Below, in pieces: positions 23,704 through 38,019 of a DNA stretch of 64,000 nt. The notes under the pieces were generated by a model that worked only from the letters and a program-made list of their open reading frames with translations, searched no databases and was not told where the DNA came from. The translations under genes were made by a program, and so were the position numbers. This stretch comes from Owenia fusiformis (taxonomy: Eukaryota; Annelida; Polychaeta; Sabellida; Oweniidae): contig CAIIXF020000011.1 in NCBI GenBank assembly GCA_903813345.2, positions 21,373,754-21,437,753 on the forward strand, read 5' to 3'. Numbering within the stretch: the first letter of the stretch is position 1; the number at the start of each line of letters is the position of its first letter.

Positions 23704-24534
23704 TACAGTAGAACCTGTGTAAGTGGAACACCCTGCGTTCTGCCAAAAAGCGTTCCACTTAGGAGGTGTTCCACTTACGGAGGTTTTGGCTTCGCGGGGA
23801 TTTAAAGAACATACAAGATTAAATATAGGGTTGATATGTATCACTGAAAATAAGATTCTCCGATCATTGCATGGCAGCTATATAGCATTAATTACCTATT
23901 TGATTTACTCAAAAAGGTATCTGACATTCTTAATCCTCCTCATTCTGCCAAAAATGTTTTCTGACATTCTCAATCCTCCTCATTCTGCCAGTCTCAGACA
24001 CTAGGATAAGGCAATTAAGACTTGTTCCTAATGCTAATAATTCATTTGTTTTTAACTGACATTCTTAAGCTTGCTTATTAAGTATGAAACAAACAGCAAG
24101 AGGTAAGAGGCAAGAGCATCACCTGTCCATCTCTTAATCCAATTTGCTGAATGATAATCTTCTGAAATTCTAATTTGCTAATTATCAAATTAATTAGTGG
24201 TAGCATCATATGTTGATCTCTACAGGAGGTTAATCCAATTGACTATATGGTAATCCATTAAAATCCTAATTTGCCAATCATCACGTTATTACCTGTTTTC
24301 ATACCCAGGTATCACTGTAGGAGGTTAATTTTGTTTACATAAGTATCACTATTAAAATTTATGAAAAATTTATTGTTCTACTTAGCAGGTTAATTTTTCA
24401 ATAAGGGGTGTATCCACTTACAGAGGTTCAATTAACATTAAGTCAATGGGTTTTTAAAACGGGACTTTGAAAAAGCGTTCCACTTGCGAGGTGTTCCACT
24501 TACGGAGATGTTCCACTTAGCAGGTTCTACTGTA
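23704..24534. mobile_element. ACAGTAGAACCTGT element, 831 bp, both ends present
   Basis: The left end ACAGTAGAACCTGTGTAAGT GGAACACC is mirrored by the right end GTTCCACTTAGCAGGTTCTACTGT. Internal GGTGTTCCACTTACGGAG motifs repeat near both ends. There is no coding region. It is the longest member of the family in this window. Confidence 0.85.
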
Positions 24535-27500
24535 GTTAATAAGCATGACATGATATGCCATATTAAACCTCATACCAATATAGTTAAGCTGCTTGTATAC
24601 TTGAGATCTGGGGAAGGTGATATACCTTTAACTAATACCTGATACAGATTAATGACAATGTAACCATTAGAGGCCAATCATGATGTAAAGTTTCAGATCT
24701 ACTTTTTGTATGGTCTTGTGCACTGAACATTAGCCAGGCTAGGCCCTGTGTTTTTACCTTGAGGTTGTCAGTTCGAGACATGTGAGCTCCTTGTGTTTAT
24801 TCATTTGGATAAATCTTCAATAACTTCAGCCGTAGATCTTGTCGTCTTGCACATACTTCCACATTACATTTTGTCATTATGAATATGAACATACAATGGT
24901 CAAAGTAGGAAAAACAAAATGTATTTCAGAAAGATTGACACACTGAAAGCAGAATAATTAAGAAAACTGATTTTGCATTCTTTGTGACCAAGATGGATGT
25001 GTGCTCTTTGCTGCTGTCTAGGTTTGTGATTGTACATATGCCCAAAGTGTTTCATCTACTTTTACTTTTTATCGCACCCTTGGGTGCAATATTGTGATCA
25101 GTTTGCCGGGTGATCGGGTGGGCATCTCAATAAATCTTGTTTACAGGTTTCCAGCCAAACAACTTGAAGGATTCATCTGATATGTTCAGGGATAGGTATG
25201 CCAATAATGGACTATAGACATGCCTCTACAAGTTGGTGGGTTACTTCCTTCTATGCACCATTGGCATATTGTGTCTAGACTCGTACATTTGCTTTTTGTC
25301 TCTCTCAGGTCAATTATTTGCCTCATATACTGATGCATTCAATGTACTTCTAGAGAAAACACGATTTTTATTACCCAACTATTCAATTATCTTGAAGTGC
25401 TTTCACCAATTATGCTATGCTTTTATGTCTTGTTGACCTTGGGATAGAAACTCAGAAAGTACTTTATTGAAAGGAGGTAAAGGCTTCAAACTACCACAAG
25501 GCAACAATGGTAATACATGTATAAGGTATAATACTGGAGAGATCACTGCAGTGGAGCAAATGAGGCATGAAAATCTCTTTAGCTGGTACCTTATATGGGG
25601 TAACATTTGAACAAATAAATCTATATAAATCAGTTTTCCTATTTCTTAAATTATAGTTGATACTTTAACCTCTGAAAGTGGTACACCACGCAAACAGAAC
25701 ATTTTTTGGTTGGTGGAACCAAGGGGGTTCCACTTACACATGTTTCTGTGTCCAGATCAGAATTTGTTAATTTACCAAAGGATTTTATTGGAAATTTTTT
25801 TATTTATGAGGAAAATCTCTGCTTTATACCATGTTCTTTTAGTTTAATCAACAGAGTCATTCCTGACAGTTGACGGCCCCATTATTGAGAACTAGACTGA
25901 AGAGCCCTGGAGGTCAAAGCTGGCTAACCAATAATTATTTGATCAGTGTATTTACAGAAGGAAATATTCTTATTACTTTGTATTGATCAACATGATGGCA
26001 TCTAGATGTTTTTAAATGTCCATTAATCATGTATTTGTTTCATTCTGAACTTTGATTAAAGTGTCACAGATTTCATTAGAGGGATTTCTTTGTAATTTGT
26101 TTATCAAATCTGTGATGATTAAGCAATATTCAGAAGCTAAAACTATATTAACTTTTAAGTACATCAGTTTTATGGTATCAGTGTTGTTTCTTTCATACAG
26201 TACTAGCATGAAGTCAGCTTGATGGTTCAGTATTTGTATTTTGCTCATTTGCAGCATATTTTGGCATTGTTTAGCATTGGTTCTATCATGTACTTGGTCC
26301 ATGGTTGTATCTGTTGATTCCATTTATTTTACCATTGTTTCGTGTTGTGTTTTCCATCAATGTTGTCTTTGTGTTTGGTTTCGCATTCGACATCAATGAA
26401 ACTTTCAACAGTTTTCATTGTTGGATTTTCTATCCTTATCTCTCCAAAGTGATTTGAAAACATCTCAACTTTTAGTCTTTCATTATCTTTTTTCTTCTAA
26501 TGGAATGTCCTACTCTTTCTAGAAAAACGTCAAACTGTTTGAATTTTGTTGTTTTAAATGGATCTTTTCACAATACTTTCTCAAGGAAATATCACTTGCT
26601 TAATGTTTATTCATTGTTTTCCTCATCTCTGCATTATTCCATATTACTTCTCAAGAAAATATAAATTAGCTTTCTTTATCTCCGTAGATTCAGATGTTCT
26701 CTTTGCCTGACACTATAATTGGAGAACGACAATTTATTAGTCTCTTTGTGCCGAAGCATCAAATAAGGTAACATGATTTATATTTCCTCCATTCTTGGAT
26801 TTATGGTTCATTCTCGCAAAGATATTGTTACTGTTGGTAAAGAAGGTAAACATGATTTAGCAAAGAAAATAGATATACACGCCATGCAACTGAAGATCAA
26901 ACAAAATGAATCATTCATTATGTTTTATCAAACAATGTACCTTCAGAAGTGTCGAGCAGTACGAGTATATTGTATGCTACAGGTATACAGCCTCGATCTG
27001 GCTTAAAGGCCTGATTCATGTACATTAGATAGGCAAGGCTATAAGATATAGGGAATATGATGATATTATTACTATCATCACTTCAACTTCACTGTTTTTA
27101 AAAAAAATCTGAATAAATATTTGATTGGGCTGTGACTGCCTTACCTGTAGATGTTTTCTGTGATCTTGCTGTGTTCTGTTACAATGTTTGGTTCTTTCCC
27201 TTTGCCACTTTTGTATACATATTCACTTTAATTCTGTCCAATGTCCCAGATTTGTGGTTCTTCTTTTAATGGATTTGTTTGTATTTCATCCTATTGTAAA
27301 TGATTTAAATGACTTGTGTGCCTTTTTATGAATAAGCATGAAAGAATTTAATTAAATTTAATTTAATTTCATATCACGATATTACCACAGTATGTGCCTG
27401 TTCTATGTACCTTTCTTTCTGCCATTGATATATTAATTAAAGATATAAGGGGCCTTCTAGGGAGTCTGTAAAAAGCACATGAACCTATATTTAAAGAAAT

Positions 27501-30020
27501 AATGAGTGATTCAGGGCTTGAAATGCCCATGATTAGACCAAATTGAACGGCTGTCTGAATAATTGCCTATTCAATATTATTGATTAAATAATGTCTGCAA
27601 TTTGGAAGATTGGTGAATAGGTCACTGGCCTTGGTATAATTTAGGTAACTTCATTAAGCTGAATTCATCTGAGTAGATTTTTTCTTGGACAATATTCTCA
27701 TTATTGTATTATTGTGAAGTGATACTTCAGCTGAGATGTCTTTCTATTGTGGTAGAACTGTCTATTCGTCTCATTTGGTTTGCTTTTCCAGCCATTAAAT
27801 TAAATTACTTAGAATGATTGTAAGCAATCTAATATCTTTCTCTACTCTTTGCCCATACAGCGTCCATCTTTTGGTGGTTTTAATGTACTGTATGCTAAAA
27901 AAAGGAAGAACATTTTGTAAGTTAATAACATTGTTATCAATGAAATCGCAACTGGGGAATATATAATGTACAAGTGCCAAAGGGAAAAGACTACAAAGTG
28001 TTACATAACAGAGGAAGAAATGAAATATCGAATAGTACTACCAGATATAAAGAAAACAACCAGCAGTTATGTAATAATTAAACACTAAAAAAGTGTGTTT
28101 GATTAACTTATGAGTGGCGGATGAATACACCGAGGGCCGAAAAGTACCAAAAGGAAAAGACTAGAGTGTTACAAAACACTATACAATTAAGTAAATGAAA
28201 CACAAGAGTGCAATCAGACATAAAGAAAAGAAATTCAAATAGGAATTGCAAAAATTAAAAAAGCTTTCCAGAAGAGGGGCAAAAATGTTCATCTGTACAC
28301 ATGTACACAAGTCAGTGGTTATCGTATTAGTATACCCCAGCTTTTAAAGATAAAATGAGCTAAAAACTTCTGTAAGCAAATCATTTTTCAGTTTTTTTTT
28401 GTCTTGTGATCTTAGGTACCTATGCAGAATTTAATGAAGATGGAACCAGAAATACCCAAAGGAAGGAGACCTTAATAATCTCTCATCCACGAAGCTTACA
28501 TATTTCCCATTATAGGCTATTGCCTATTAGATATTTATATTTTTGTTGTAAAGTAGGTCTCTTTTACCACTTAATTGATTTTGTATTCCCAAAAGAAAAC
28601 TAAATCTTATCATCAGTTTCAAGTAATCAGAGTTGGTTTAATTTAGCATGAAGCGTGTATAATGTTGGTTAAGAGAAGTTAAAGCTGCTTGTGTTAATAT
28701 CTTAGATCTCCAACCCATAAGGATGCTTCTGTGCATCATGGCCTGATCTTTCAATTGTGACATTGGCCAAACCTTTTAGGATTAGGGGCACAGTTGGTGG
28801 TACTTAAAAGATGAGATTTGATTTGAATATTTAATTTGGTTTTGAATTTTGCTTGTGCAATCTAGAGCCAAGGGTAGGAAACTTTTTGATCGGCCCTTGT
28901 ACGTGAATATTAATTCAACATGTCAGAAAACTTTTATTATCCTTTAACTTACTTGTTTCGTTTTATCTTTATTTATTGTCTAGAGGAACATGCTGATTTT
29001 GCTAAATGCAATAAATTTCTATAATCTTGCAGCAATTAAAGCTATATTACCATGCTCTATTATTATTAAACAACCAGCATGAAAATATATAGAGAGAGTA
29101 TCTTACATGAGGTTCAGGATATTGGTATTATTCTGACTATAATCCAGTCTTTTGACAGATACATTATATTATGGCATCAGGATAGTTTCTATATATCCCA
29201 GCAATTTCTTTTGGGACAATAGATTAACAGTTTACCACTTTTCTATAATCCAAGTGCCACATTTTGTAAAATAATAGGATTAATTGACCAATTGAGAATA
29301 TCTAATGTCTCACTGGACATCATCATATTGATTTCAATGTCACTTTTGTCCTTTTCGCACCATTTCACTTCAGAGTCTCTGAATAACTGTCTTACTTTTA
29401 CATAAAATTCACATTTGGTAATTTTCCTCACTGAAGTTTCTTTCCACAATTTATTGGATTCTATAAGACTAATACCCGTAGGTATGGACGTTTTTTCTGA
29501 CTTTCACACTTTACAGAATTTAGAAATGTTTTTTCTCTTGTTTCATGTAAAACAAAATTCATGTTTATGTAATTTTAAAAAAATTGCTCATTGTGCTTTT
29601 TTATTATATTTCAAAACATACGCTCATTTTTTCTTTGTATTTTGGCATTAACCCCAACCATGTTCCTCAACCTCCTTTTATTCTTTATTTTCTATTCAAT
29701 TAATTTCTTTTCTGCTAATATATTTATCACCATACTTGAGAGCCATAAACCCACTGGAAACCACTCTTTGTAGTTTTGGCTGATAAAATAATCTTGATTT
29801 GCCTTAGAGCCTGAGGCTACTTATCAATACTTGGAACTGTATTCTCGGAAGACCTCATGCTAAAACATTAGTTGGATGTATGCAAATTGAATATAACCCC
29901 CAGTGGATTTCAACAACATTTGCAAGCTGTGTTCAGTATAAAAGATGACTGGAGTCACTCTGTTATAGTCCCAGTACAACCAAAATATTCTATATTCATG
30001 TAATGTTCAATTCACTTTTA
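24535..30020. other. Intronic DNA with minor repeats only
   Basis: No exon recognised. Minor features: a GCACCCTTGGGTGC hairpin at about 25074-25090 opening a GC-richer stretch; an ACAGTAAAACCTGT-family fragment near 25671-25752 (GTTCCACTTACACATGTTTC); two AGTGCCAAAAGGAAAA-family copies at 27970 and 28141; and a tRNA-B-box-like GTTCGAGAC at about 24772 that might belong to a SINE. Confidence 0.4.
27970..28215 (+). repeat. AGTGCCAAAAGGAAAA-family, two copies in tandem
   Basis: CAAGTGCCAAAGGGAAAAGA CTACAAAGTGTTACATAAC (27970) and AAGTACCAAAAGGAAAAGAC TAGAGTGTTACAAAAC (28141) have the same order as 8268, 34935 and 52190. Confidence 0.55.
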
Positions 30021-30027
30021 GTTTATT

Positions 30028-30182
30028 ATTTCACCACCCCACAAGTGGTGACATATTACTATAGTATCCAACCTTTTATTGGATGGTGCTCATTTGTTGG
30101 TAGGTGGTTGATGTTAAGCATATGGTGGTTGTTGTTTGTAACAAATGGCAGGTGGTGACATTTTGCATGTTAATGCCTTATT
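30028..30182 (+). repeat. TCACCACC hairpin-head repeat (copy 3)
   Basis: TTTCACCACCCCACAAGTGG TGACATATT opens it; AGTATCCAACC, GTTGTTTGTAACAAATGGCA and GGTGGTGACATTTTGCATG follow. Confidence 0.8.
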
Positions 30183-30890
30183 TATCATGCTACGCAATCA
30201 AGTTCTGCAGTGGAATATTGTTTTGGCCAACATTTTTGTGACCATCATGTGACGTTGGTGCTCCTTGTTCAGCATCTGTAACTTATTGTGACAGTTTTGT
30301 AATCAAACCTAGGTGGTTAGAATTTGTCAGGCAAATGCATGATTATATTTTATTTTGTTTTTATTTTTATTATTTATTATTTTATATCATAATAGTACAA
30401 ATATGTTATAGGCTCAGGGTGAAAAAATGTATTAACTACAACAAAAATGATATACATGTATGTTACTCATGCAACACACTATAATATCATTCAATCATTG
30501 AATATAGCAAGCCAGAATGGTTCAAGGATAGCAGTTACATTTTTCCCTATCTTTGTTTATATAAAAATGTATAATTGAAATTGAACCTTAAAAACAACTT
30601 TGTATTTATTAATTTTTGCAATTTCTGACAACAGTTCATGTATATTGATATATCGGTTGCCATGGGCCTATTACAACTTTTGATAAATCTGTTCTACGAA
30701 TACTTGCAATGGAATGTCATTAGTTAAAAATAACATTTGTAAAAATGTCAGTCTGACTTGCAGTGTGCTGTATAAGTACTTATACAAAACATTTAGTCTG
30801 TTGCAATTAAGCAGTGTTCCAATAGGATCTGACAAAACAACATGTTGTATGAAGAATATTTTCTTTATGCCTCTAAATTGACAATTGCAT

Positions 30891-31412
30891 CTTTGTTGGA
30901 ATTCATGATGTCATGTTTATTCTTTGTTAGAATTCATGACGTCTTGTTTATTCTTTGTTGGAATTCATGACGTCTTGTTTATTCTTTGTTGGAATTCATG
31001 ACGTCATGTTTATTCTTTGTTGGAATTCATGACGTCTTGTTTATTCTTTATTGGAATTCATGACGTCATGTTTATTCTTTGTTGGAATTCATGACGTCAT
31101 GTTTATTCTTTGTTGGAATTCATGACCATGTTTATTCTTTGTTGGAATTCATGACCATGTTTATTCTTTGTTGGAATTCACGACGTCTTGTTTATTCTTT
31201 GTTGGAATTCATGACCATGTTTATTCTTTGTTGGAATTCATGACGTCTTGTTTATTCTTTGTTGGAAATTATGACGTCTTGTTTATTCTTTGTTAGAATT
31301 CATGACGTCTTGTTTATTCTTGTTGGAATTCATGACGTCTTGTTTATTCTTTGTTGGAATTCATGACGTCTTGTTTATTCTTTGTTGGAATTCATGACTT
31401 CTTTTTTATTCA
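30891..31412. repeat. 31-bp minisatellite carrying CRE-like TGACGTCA/T, about 17 copies
   Basis: Unit: GAATTCATGACGTCATGTTT ATTCTTTGTTG. Several copies have TGACGTCTTG; three or so lack 2 bp (GAATTCATGACCATG). The full palindrome TGACGTCA, the consensus for CREB/ATF factors, occurs in about three copies. It is intronic; whether anything binds is unknown. Confidence 0.95.
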
Positions 31413-32540
31413 TGGTGTTGTACATGTATCTACTGAGGCCAAGCACTCTCTGCAAGGGCAATATTAGGTTGCAGTCATAAATGCAATACAAGACAGTGAG
31501 ACACAATAAGAAAATGTAAATGCAATTACAAATGGTTTCTCCTAATTTAATTTCGCATGCTCTGTTCTGGGTCCTTCCAAAATATTTTTGGTTTGGTGTA
31601 ATTGAAATAATTTGCAGTATTCAAGAATTGCTATATTTAGTCATACTCGGATCATACTCCCTGTTTAGGAAATCCCCTGTTATATCCTCGTATTTTCTTT
31701 CCCCATTTTTTATCAAAAAATACAACCATTGAATTGCTTATTGTAGGAGTCTTCCTCCGCTGTATTCCATCTTTTTGATAAATATGACTGTGAGGAATAA
31801 GTTACTTATTATACCCCTATGATGCCACAATCGGGTAAACACTAGCTGACTTGGTTTAAACAGACTCAACTCTCTGACAATTTTACGAAATTGCAAATAT
31901 GGATTTTCTTCGTTTATAGGAAATCGGTGAAATCAAATAATTGAGAAGAGGATCTCATGTAATCTTAGTATAATGAATGCTTCGAGTGCACTCCATTAGG
32001 CATTAAACCGGGGTGGAGAAACAATAATTATTTGCTCATCTCAGCAATATATTGAAAGAAGATCGTTGATTTTGATAAATGTTTAGAGATGGTTTATGGA
32101 TATTTTATCCTTATGAAAAGTAGTGTTATTGCACGAGGTTTGTGTTAATCTTTTTTCATAATACTATCATCAAGCGGGTTGATGTTTATGAAAAATGGGA
32201 AAAAGGAGGGAATAATCAACAAATATTTTTATACTTACCTATGTGTATTTTACTGTTTTGGAGTATGGTCAGAATTAGGGATGTTATTTTCTACCTTTTT
32301 ACTATACATGTACATGTATATATAGATCAGATTTTGATTGCTGGTTTGATCATTTTACAAACTAATATGGTTTCTAGGGATTTATGATATAAATATGCTT
32401 TGGCTCTACTTTGATTGTATTAGAATAAAACAAACAATATAATGTCATGAAAAGTAAATGTGAAGTCATTCTTAGAATTTCACAGCAGATTTTGGAATAA
32501 CATACATATATTATCAATTAACAATATTTCTTTCAATTTT

Positions 32541-32704
32541 GTTATTTCACCACCAGAAGTGGTGACATATTGTTATAGTCTCCAATGTTTTGTAGACAGT
32601 GTTTGTCGGTTGGTTTTTGGCAGTTGGTGTTTGGCATTCAGCTGTTGGTATTTGGCATCTGTAACAAATGGCAGGTGGTGACATTTTGCATGTTAATGCC
32701 TTGT
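32541..32704 (+). repeat. TCACCACC hairpin-head repeat (copy 4)
   Basis: TTATTTCACCACCAGAAGTG GTGACATATTGTTATAGTC, then TTGGTGTTTGGCATTCAGC, CTGTAACAAATGGCAGGTGG and TGACATTTTGCATGTTAATG, all in family order. Confidence 0.82.
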
Positions 32705-35700
32705 AAGAAATATTGTTGCCTGCAAGGTATGACACCATGTACTGTATTTAGCCAAAATTGGTCAGAATTTATTAAAAATGGTTTATCACATTGGGTTAAA
32801 CTAAACATGAACATATTGCCATGCATTTTAACATTTTTTCATTACATAGGGTAAACCTGGATATATTGTATGAGCACGAGACTACACATCAATTTAGTCT
32901 TTTCCCATTTACATTGGAACTAAAGTTGTTATTGGACCTTCTGGCAATTTCTAATATCGTTGATGCTTTGGTGAATTTACATTGAAAGCTTCTTGGACAG
33001 CAAGCCCCTAAGAGGGTTCCGATGATAGTATCTCTACTCTGGCAAAAACGTCACGATGGCGATGCTTTGGAATACAAAATAGAGTTAGGAATTAATATGG
33101 ATTAAAGAATGAGACACATTTAGCATTATAAATTGTCTAGAAAAGCAAGAATATCAGAAACTGCATTCTGTGAAAAATTGTTCACAAAACCATAGACAGA
33201 GTAACAATTTATGCATTGGTAGAAAATAGTTTCTGATTTTTGAGATTCAGATCATTATAGGTTATACAGCCAATAGGAGAAGGCCTGAGATTTGGGGGAT
33301 GATTTATCGAAGAGTGCATTGGATCACTAGCAAGTATTTAAGATCTCTTCAGTGAAAAAAAAACATTCCAGAAATGTACTATTCTTGGCCAGGTTCTATA
33401 GTTCTGGCACTACAGTGTTTTATTGTAACAACATCATAATTTGCTAACGAAATAAGCACAATTCAGCAAAGAATAATAACAAGAGAGTCAGTGCAGAAGA
33501 CAGACATATCAGAAAGTACACATTTTACATTGAAAACATTGCTCGTGTTTTGGAACAGCACCCTTGTCACGCATCTAGATTCCACGATCATCTATGACAA
33601 TTAAAGACTCTTGAACACATACGGCTCTTGTAATGTTAAAAGCTGATTATAAAGTCATACAGATAGGAATATTTGCAATATCAAGTAATGAGACACAAAT
33701 ATGATTTAATGACAGAGTGACAGTTATACTCATTACATTCAGGAATTTTATGATCAACGCCACATTTGAGGAAGGAAGTTCATCATTTCTAATAACATTG
33801 AAATAATGTAAGTCTAAATATTGGGGTCCATTTTTACTTTAAAGGAGAAAGACTTTTGTGGCAGGAAAGTGGACGTTGATTTGGATTTTTGATTATAATT
33901 AATTAACTGGAACACATGTAGATATCCTGAACTGTAAATTTACATACAATATAATAGATTATTGACCAGATGGTTTATTGGAGCATATTAAGATAAAACT
34001 GATAAGAAACAATTGATATTTGTGCTTCGTAAGCCGTTATAATTTTGGTAATTCAAGGAGGATTATTCTGTTGCTTATATTGGCAAAATGACCTTGATTA
34101 AAAAACACTCCATTCATTCCCTTATGCAAAGCATCGTCGTGGGGACATTAATTGGAATTACATGGCAATCCGGTGACGGCAATAGAGCAGAGAATGATGG
34201 TAAGAGATTTGTATAGATGCTTGTGAAAATAAATATATCTTTCATTTTCTTATTTTTAAGACATATGAATACATGATGGTGAAAATACCCGTTTCTCATT
34301 TGTAAAACATTGGTACACATGACATTGAAAATATACCAATTTCTCATTCATTCCAAGAACAACAATACTTGGGTATTTTATAATATTTATCAATCAAAGA
34401 ATTAATTTCCGTTTTGGCTGAAGATTGGTGATTAATGGTGTACAACATATATTAAATGTCATGACTAAAAATTGATTTCACTTTGTTCTCATTTTGAGAT
34501 GATGCCTGTTTTGCCATTTCTCAAAGGGAGATTCCTCATAAGCTTCATCATTAATCTCAATTTTGCTGTCTAATGGTCTCATTCTTTCGCTTAAAGGATC
34601 TGTTCTTAGATTAGCAGGTTAGTGCTCCACCTGATCACAACAAACAAGAGCTCCATCAATCCCATAATGCATTATTACAGGCTTTGCTCTTTTCATGTTG
34701 AACAATGAACATGTATTTTGGAATAATCTATGTTCTTCCCTTTTGGCATTTGGGATTGTATGTCCATTCTTTTCCAATGCTTCCCACATGATAGTCTTGC
34801 CTCAAAACAGTGTACACTCCCCCTGTGTACTTCACTTTCTTTGTTGTGTTTGAAAGGTGATGTACAGGAGTACATCATTTTGAAGCAAGCCTACCCACGT
34901 GACTAGATAGTGCTCAATATAAAAAGATATATAAGTACAAGTGTCAAATGGAAAGATTAAAATGAATTTTAAACACAGTTACAAAGAGGGAATGTTCAAC
35001 AATATGACTGATCATAATAAAGAAATCCCCAACATCCTAAACAGTGATCATGTATAAAAAGAAACAGCTCCTTCCTCTTCATTTAGGATCCATAATTCCA
35101 ACTCTTAACTGCAAAACCATAAGAATGTTATTCGTTCATTCTCAAGTCATTCCAATGCATATCTTAGAGGCATTTCTTGTAAAAGATAATACCTTTGATT
35201 CTGGGCATGGACGTCATGTATCTTCCATTGTATGTGCCCTGGGATGCTATGTTCTGGGCTTTGTGGCCCCAAAAGTTGTTGTTCCATTCGGAAAAATATT
35301 GGGTGCCAGAGTCCTATAAATAAAAAAGAGCAATAGTACTCTCAAGTCAAAACTAGTTGTAGATTTTATATGCATTAGCTGATATCTTTCTCTGACTCAA
35401 AGGTGCCTTTATGTTTCCTTATTCCAAATGGGAATGGAGATTTATTGTTTACTCGCCCTTTATGCTTTCTTGTTCTTTCTGTATATTATTCCCATTGCTT
35501 CACTTGAGAGACAAGATACCAATTGATGATGTGAGATGTTTTCTCATCATAGATAATGAACCAAGAGTCTGCAGCTGGTTTAGAGAAACTTAGAAAATGT
35601 TTTCAGCAGAGGAATGAATGGGCAGTTGTATCGTAGAATTTCGTTTTAAATGGATATTAAGAGTAAAAACACAAAGCAGACCATATGCATATGTGCTCTG

Positions 35701-36598
35701 CTATGCTACTGCAAATAAATATACAAACGACAAAGATGTATTAAGATAAGAGACTTTGGACAGTTACAATGAATTTAAAGAGAGAAACAAGTGTAACGAA
35801 AATGCAACCAACCTGTTTAGCCGACCTATTAATATGTTCTTTACCATAATTCCATAAAGATCCATATTATTTTATCATAATTTAATGTAAATTTTGAAGA
35901 TTCAAATTACAAAAATATGTAGCTTTTGATATCCACATAGACATCCACTTGGATCAAATAAATAAATGTAAAAGTCTTTAGTTCTTCTAGAGTAAAGTAT
36001 GAACTTTGGGGAAAATAAACATGGCAATGAGTGATATGAGCCCAAATATTCCAAAGTTGAAAAACTTGGAAATGTTGCTCATAAGATCTGATTCTCACTA
36101 TAATGGTTGACCAAAATTGAAGTGATCTGATTAATTCGTCAAGTGAGAAACAAATTTGGAATTTCATTTACATTATGTAACTATTACCAGGGGAAGTTTG
36201 AATTCAATTATTTCTGTAATACAGTAATTGTCTCCATCTTCATAATTATACTAGCTGTAACTGTCCTATTACTACAATAAGCAGATTACATGTTCCCGTG
36301 GTCATATGATATTGCAATCATTACATGCCCTTCTGTTGGGAATTCTTCCTTTGCTTGGTCCAGTGTGATGTTTCCCTTGATGGAAAGGTACAATCAATAC
36401 TATTGATGTATGAATGTCTAGTTACTATACTATTGATTAAAGTTACTCCTTTAGGAGTAATGTTAATATCTATAGGCATCTCCTTCAGGATGAGTTCAGC
36501 GTTAATGACAAAGCATATAACATGTTTCTATTGTGATTACATCTCTATTGTTATACCTGTTTTCTAAGCTTGTGACAGTTTGTAAGTTCTGGTTGGAA
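32705..36598. other. Intronic DNA, nothing recognised
   Basis: No exon or strong repeat, apart from an AGTGTCAAATGGAAAGA family copy at about 34935-34990. Open frames of 60-91 codons here show no domain. Confidence 0.4.
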
Positions 36599-36599
36599 T

Positions 36600-36670
36600 T
36601 CAACTGATGACATATTGTTATAGTCTCCAACTTTTTTGAGGCGGCGGTTGGTGTGTCTGTAACAAATCGT
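36600..36670 (+). repeat. TCACCACC hairpin-head repeat, truncated (copy 5)
   Basis: The head hairpin is lost. TGATGACATATTGTTATAGT CTCCAAC, GGCGGCGGTTGGTG and CTGTAACAAAT remain. Confidence 0.7.
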
Positions 36671-37869
36671 GATAGCTTATACTTTTTTGTCGGAATTCAT
36701 GGGGAAAGGCTCTAAGGAATAAATAAAAAAATGGGCTACTATTTTGGGACATTTGTCAAAAGACATTGGCCATATTCCAAAAGATCCGAGCCAAGATCTT
36801 GGATTTTGTCAGCAATTGAAAAAAGTGCATGAAAAATTGGTATCAGAGCCCTTAGAAAAAACTCTTGATTTCCCTTCCTTTAAAATATGGGGTGTCTATT
36901 ACACTGCTAATTTCTAAGTACTTCAATGTAAAATGAATAATTGCCCGCTGTGATTACATAATGACTATTTTGTTTGTGCTATAGTATAGCGGAGATTGCA
37001 TAGAACATTCTAAATACGCTTGATGTAGCAAAAGTTATTACACGCTACGGAATTGCAATCCTATAACTCATACGCTAATACTCTCTTGAAATACTGATAA
37101 TAGGGCTATAATGGTGGTTCGTCGACCCTTAAATTATTTGATGATTTTTCTTAAGATAAATGATGTCTGTGTCCCATTATAGCCAAATTCCTACATCTAA
37201 CCCCTACAATCAATATGAAACAATGAAAAACCATGGAAAATAAAATATCCAAGGTCATAATATTATAATCAAAGGATAAGACTGTATGTTTGCTGTTGAT
37301 AGGGATAATCCATGACGAGATAGTCATCCTAAGACATTTTTCTCAATTACTAAGAAAATTCATATGATTGTATGGCCTCTGATGAAAGGGAGTTGCAATA
37401 GTAAGGCATGCCATTTCCTCTTGTTTTACAAGGAAAATCAATAGAACTTAGCAATAGCTTAAGTATTTTACTCAACTTAATCCTCATCTGCTACAGTAAT
37501 ATATCGAGTAGTCTCAAAATATATCGAGTAGGCTCAACTGTCAAAATGTAACCCAACTTGAGGAATAACACGAGGGTCCTTTTCTAATGTACATGTATAT
37601 TCATACTGTTAAATCCCAAATTTCGACTGATCTGCATATTGTATCTTTGATTAATTTCACATGTCTCAGATTACATTTATGGAACGTTTTTCAGTTAGAG
37701 GTATAGTGTAATTCCAAAAGTCCTTATATGTATTATTTCTCAAACTTATGGCAGATCATCATGGCTGATTTACATAATATGAATAACTGCAATGCAGCCT
37801 AATTTGAAGAATGTGATTGATTGTTTTCTATGCTATTATTTTCTCAAGTGTTTACAATTTCTACAATAC

Positions 37870-38011
37870 TGCCTTGGTCACATTTGCTACGATTTTCACC
37901 ATGACGGCTGGTCAATTGAGTGTTTTGTTCAAAATTGAAAACAAATTTGAACAAAACACTCAATTCGCTGCGCGCCGGCCGATGGATCGGAGCAAATGTG
38001 ACCCAGGCATT
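37870..38011. repeat. Nested hairpin of about 140 bp
   Basis: The outer arms TGCCTTGGTCACATTTGCT and AGCAAATGTGACCCAGGCA pair. The inner arms CAATTGAGTGTTTTGTTCAA and TTGAACAAAACACTCAATT pair around a 12-nt loop. A GCGCGCCGGCCGATGG insert sits on one side only. It directly adjoins the element at 38020. Confidence 0.82.
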
Positions 38012-38019
38012 AGATGCCA

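Noticed and set aside
24741-24800. tRNA gene
   Set aside because: A B-box-like GTTCGAGAC is present but I could not fold a cloverleaf or find a good A box; at most a tRNA-derived SINE trace.
26773-27006. 77-residue open frame as a nested gene
   Set aside because: Composition is not clearly coding; no splice or domain support.
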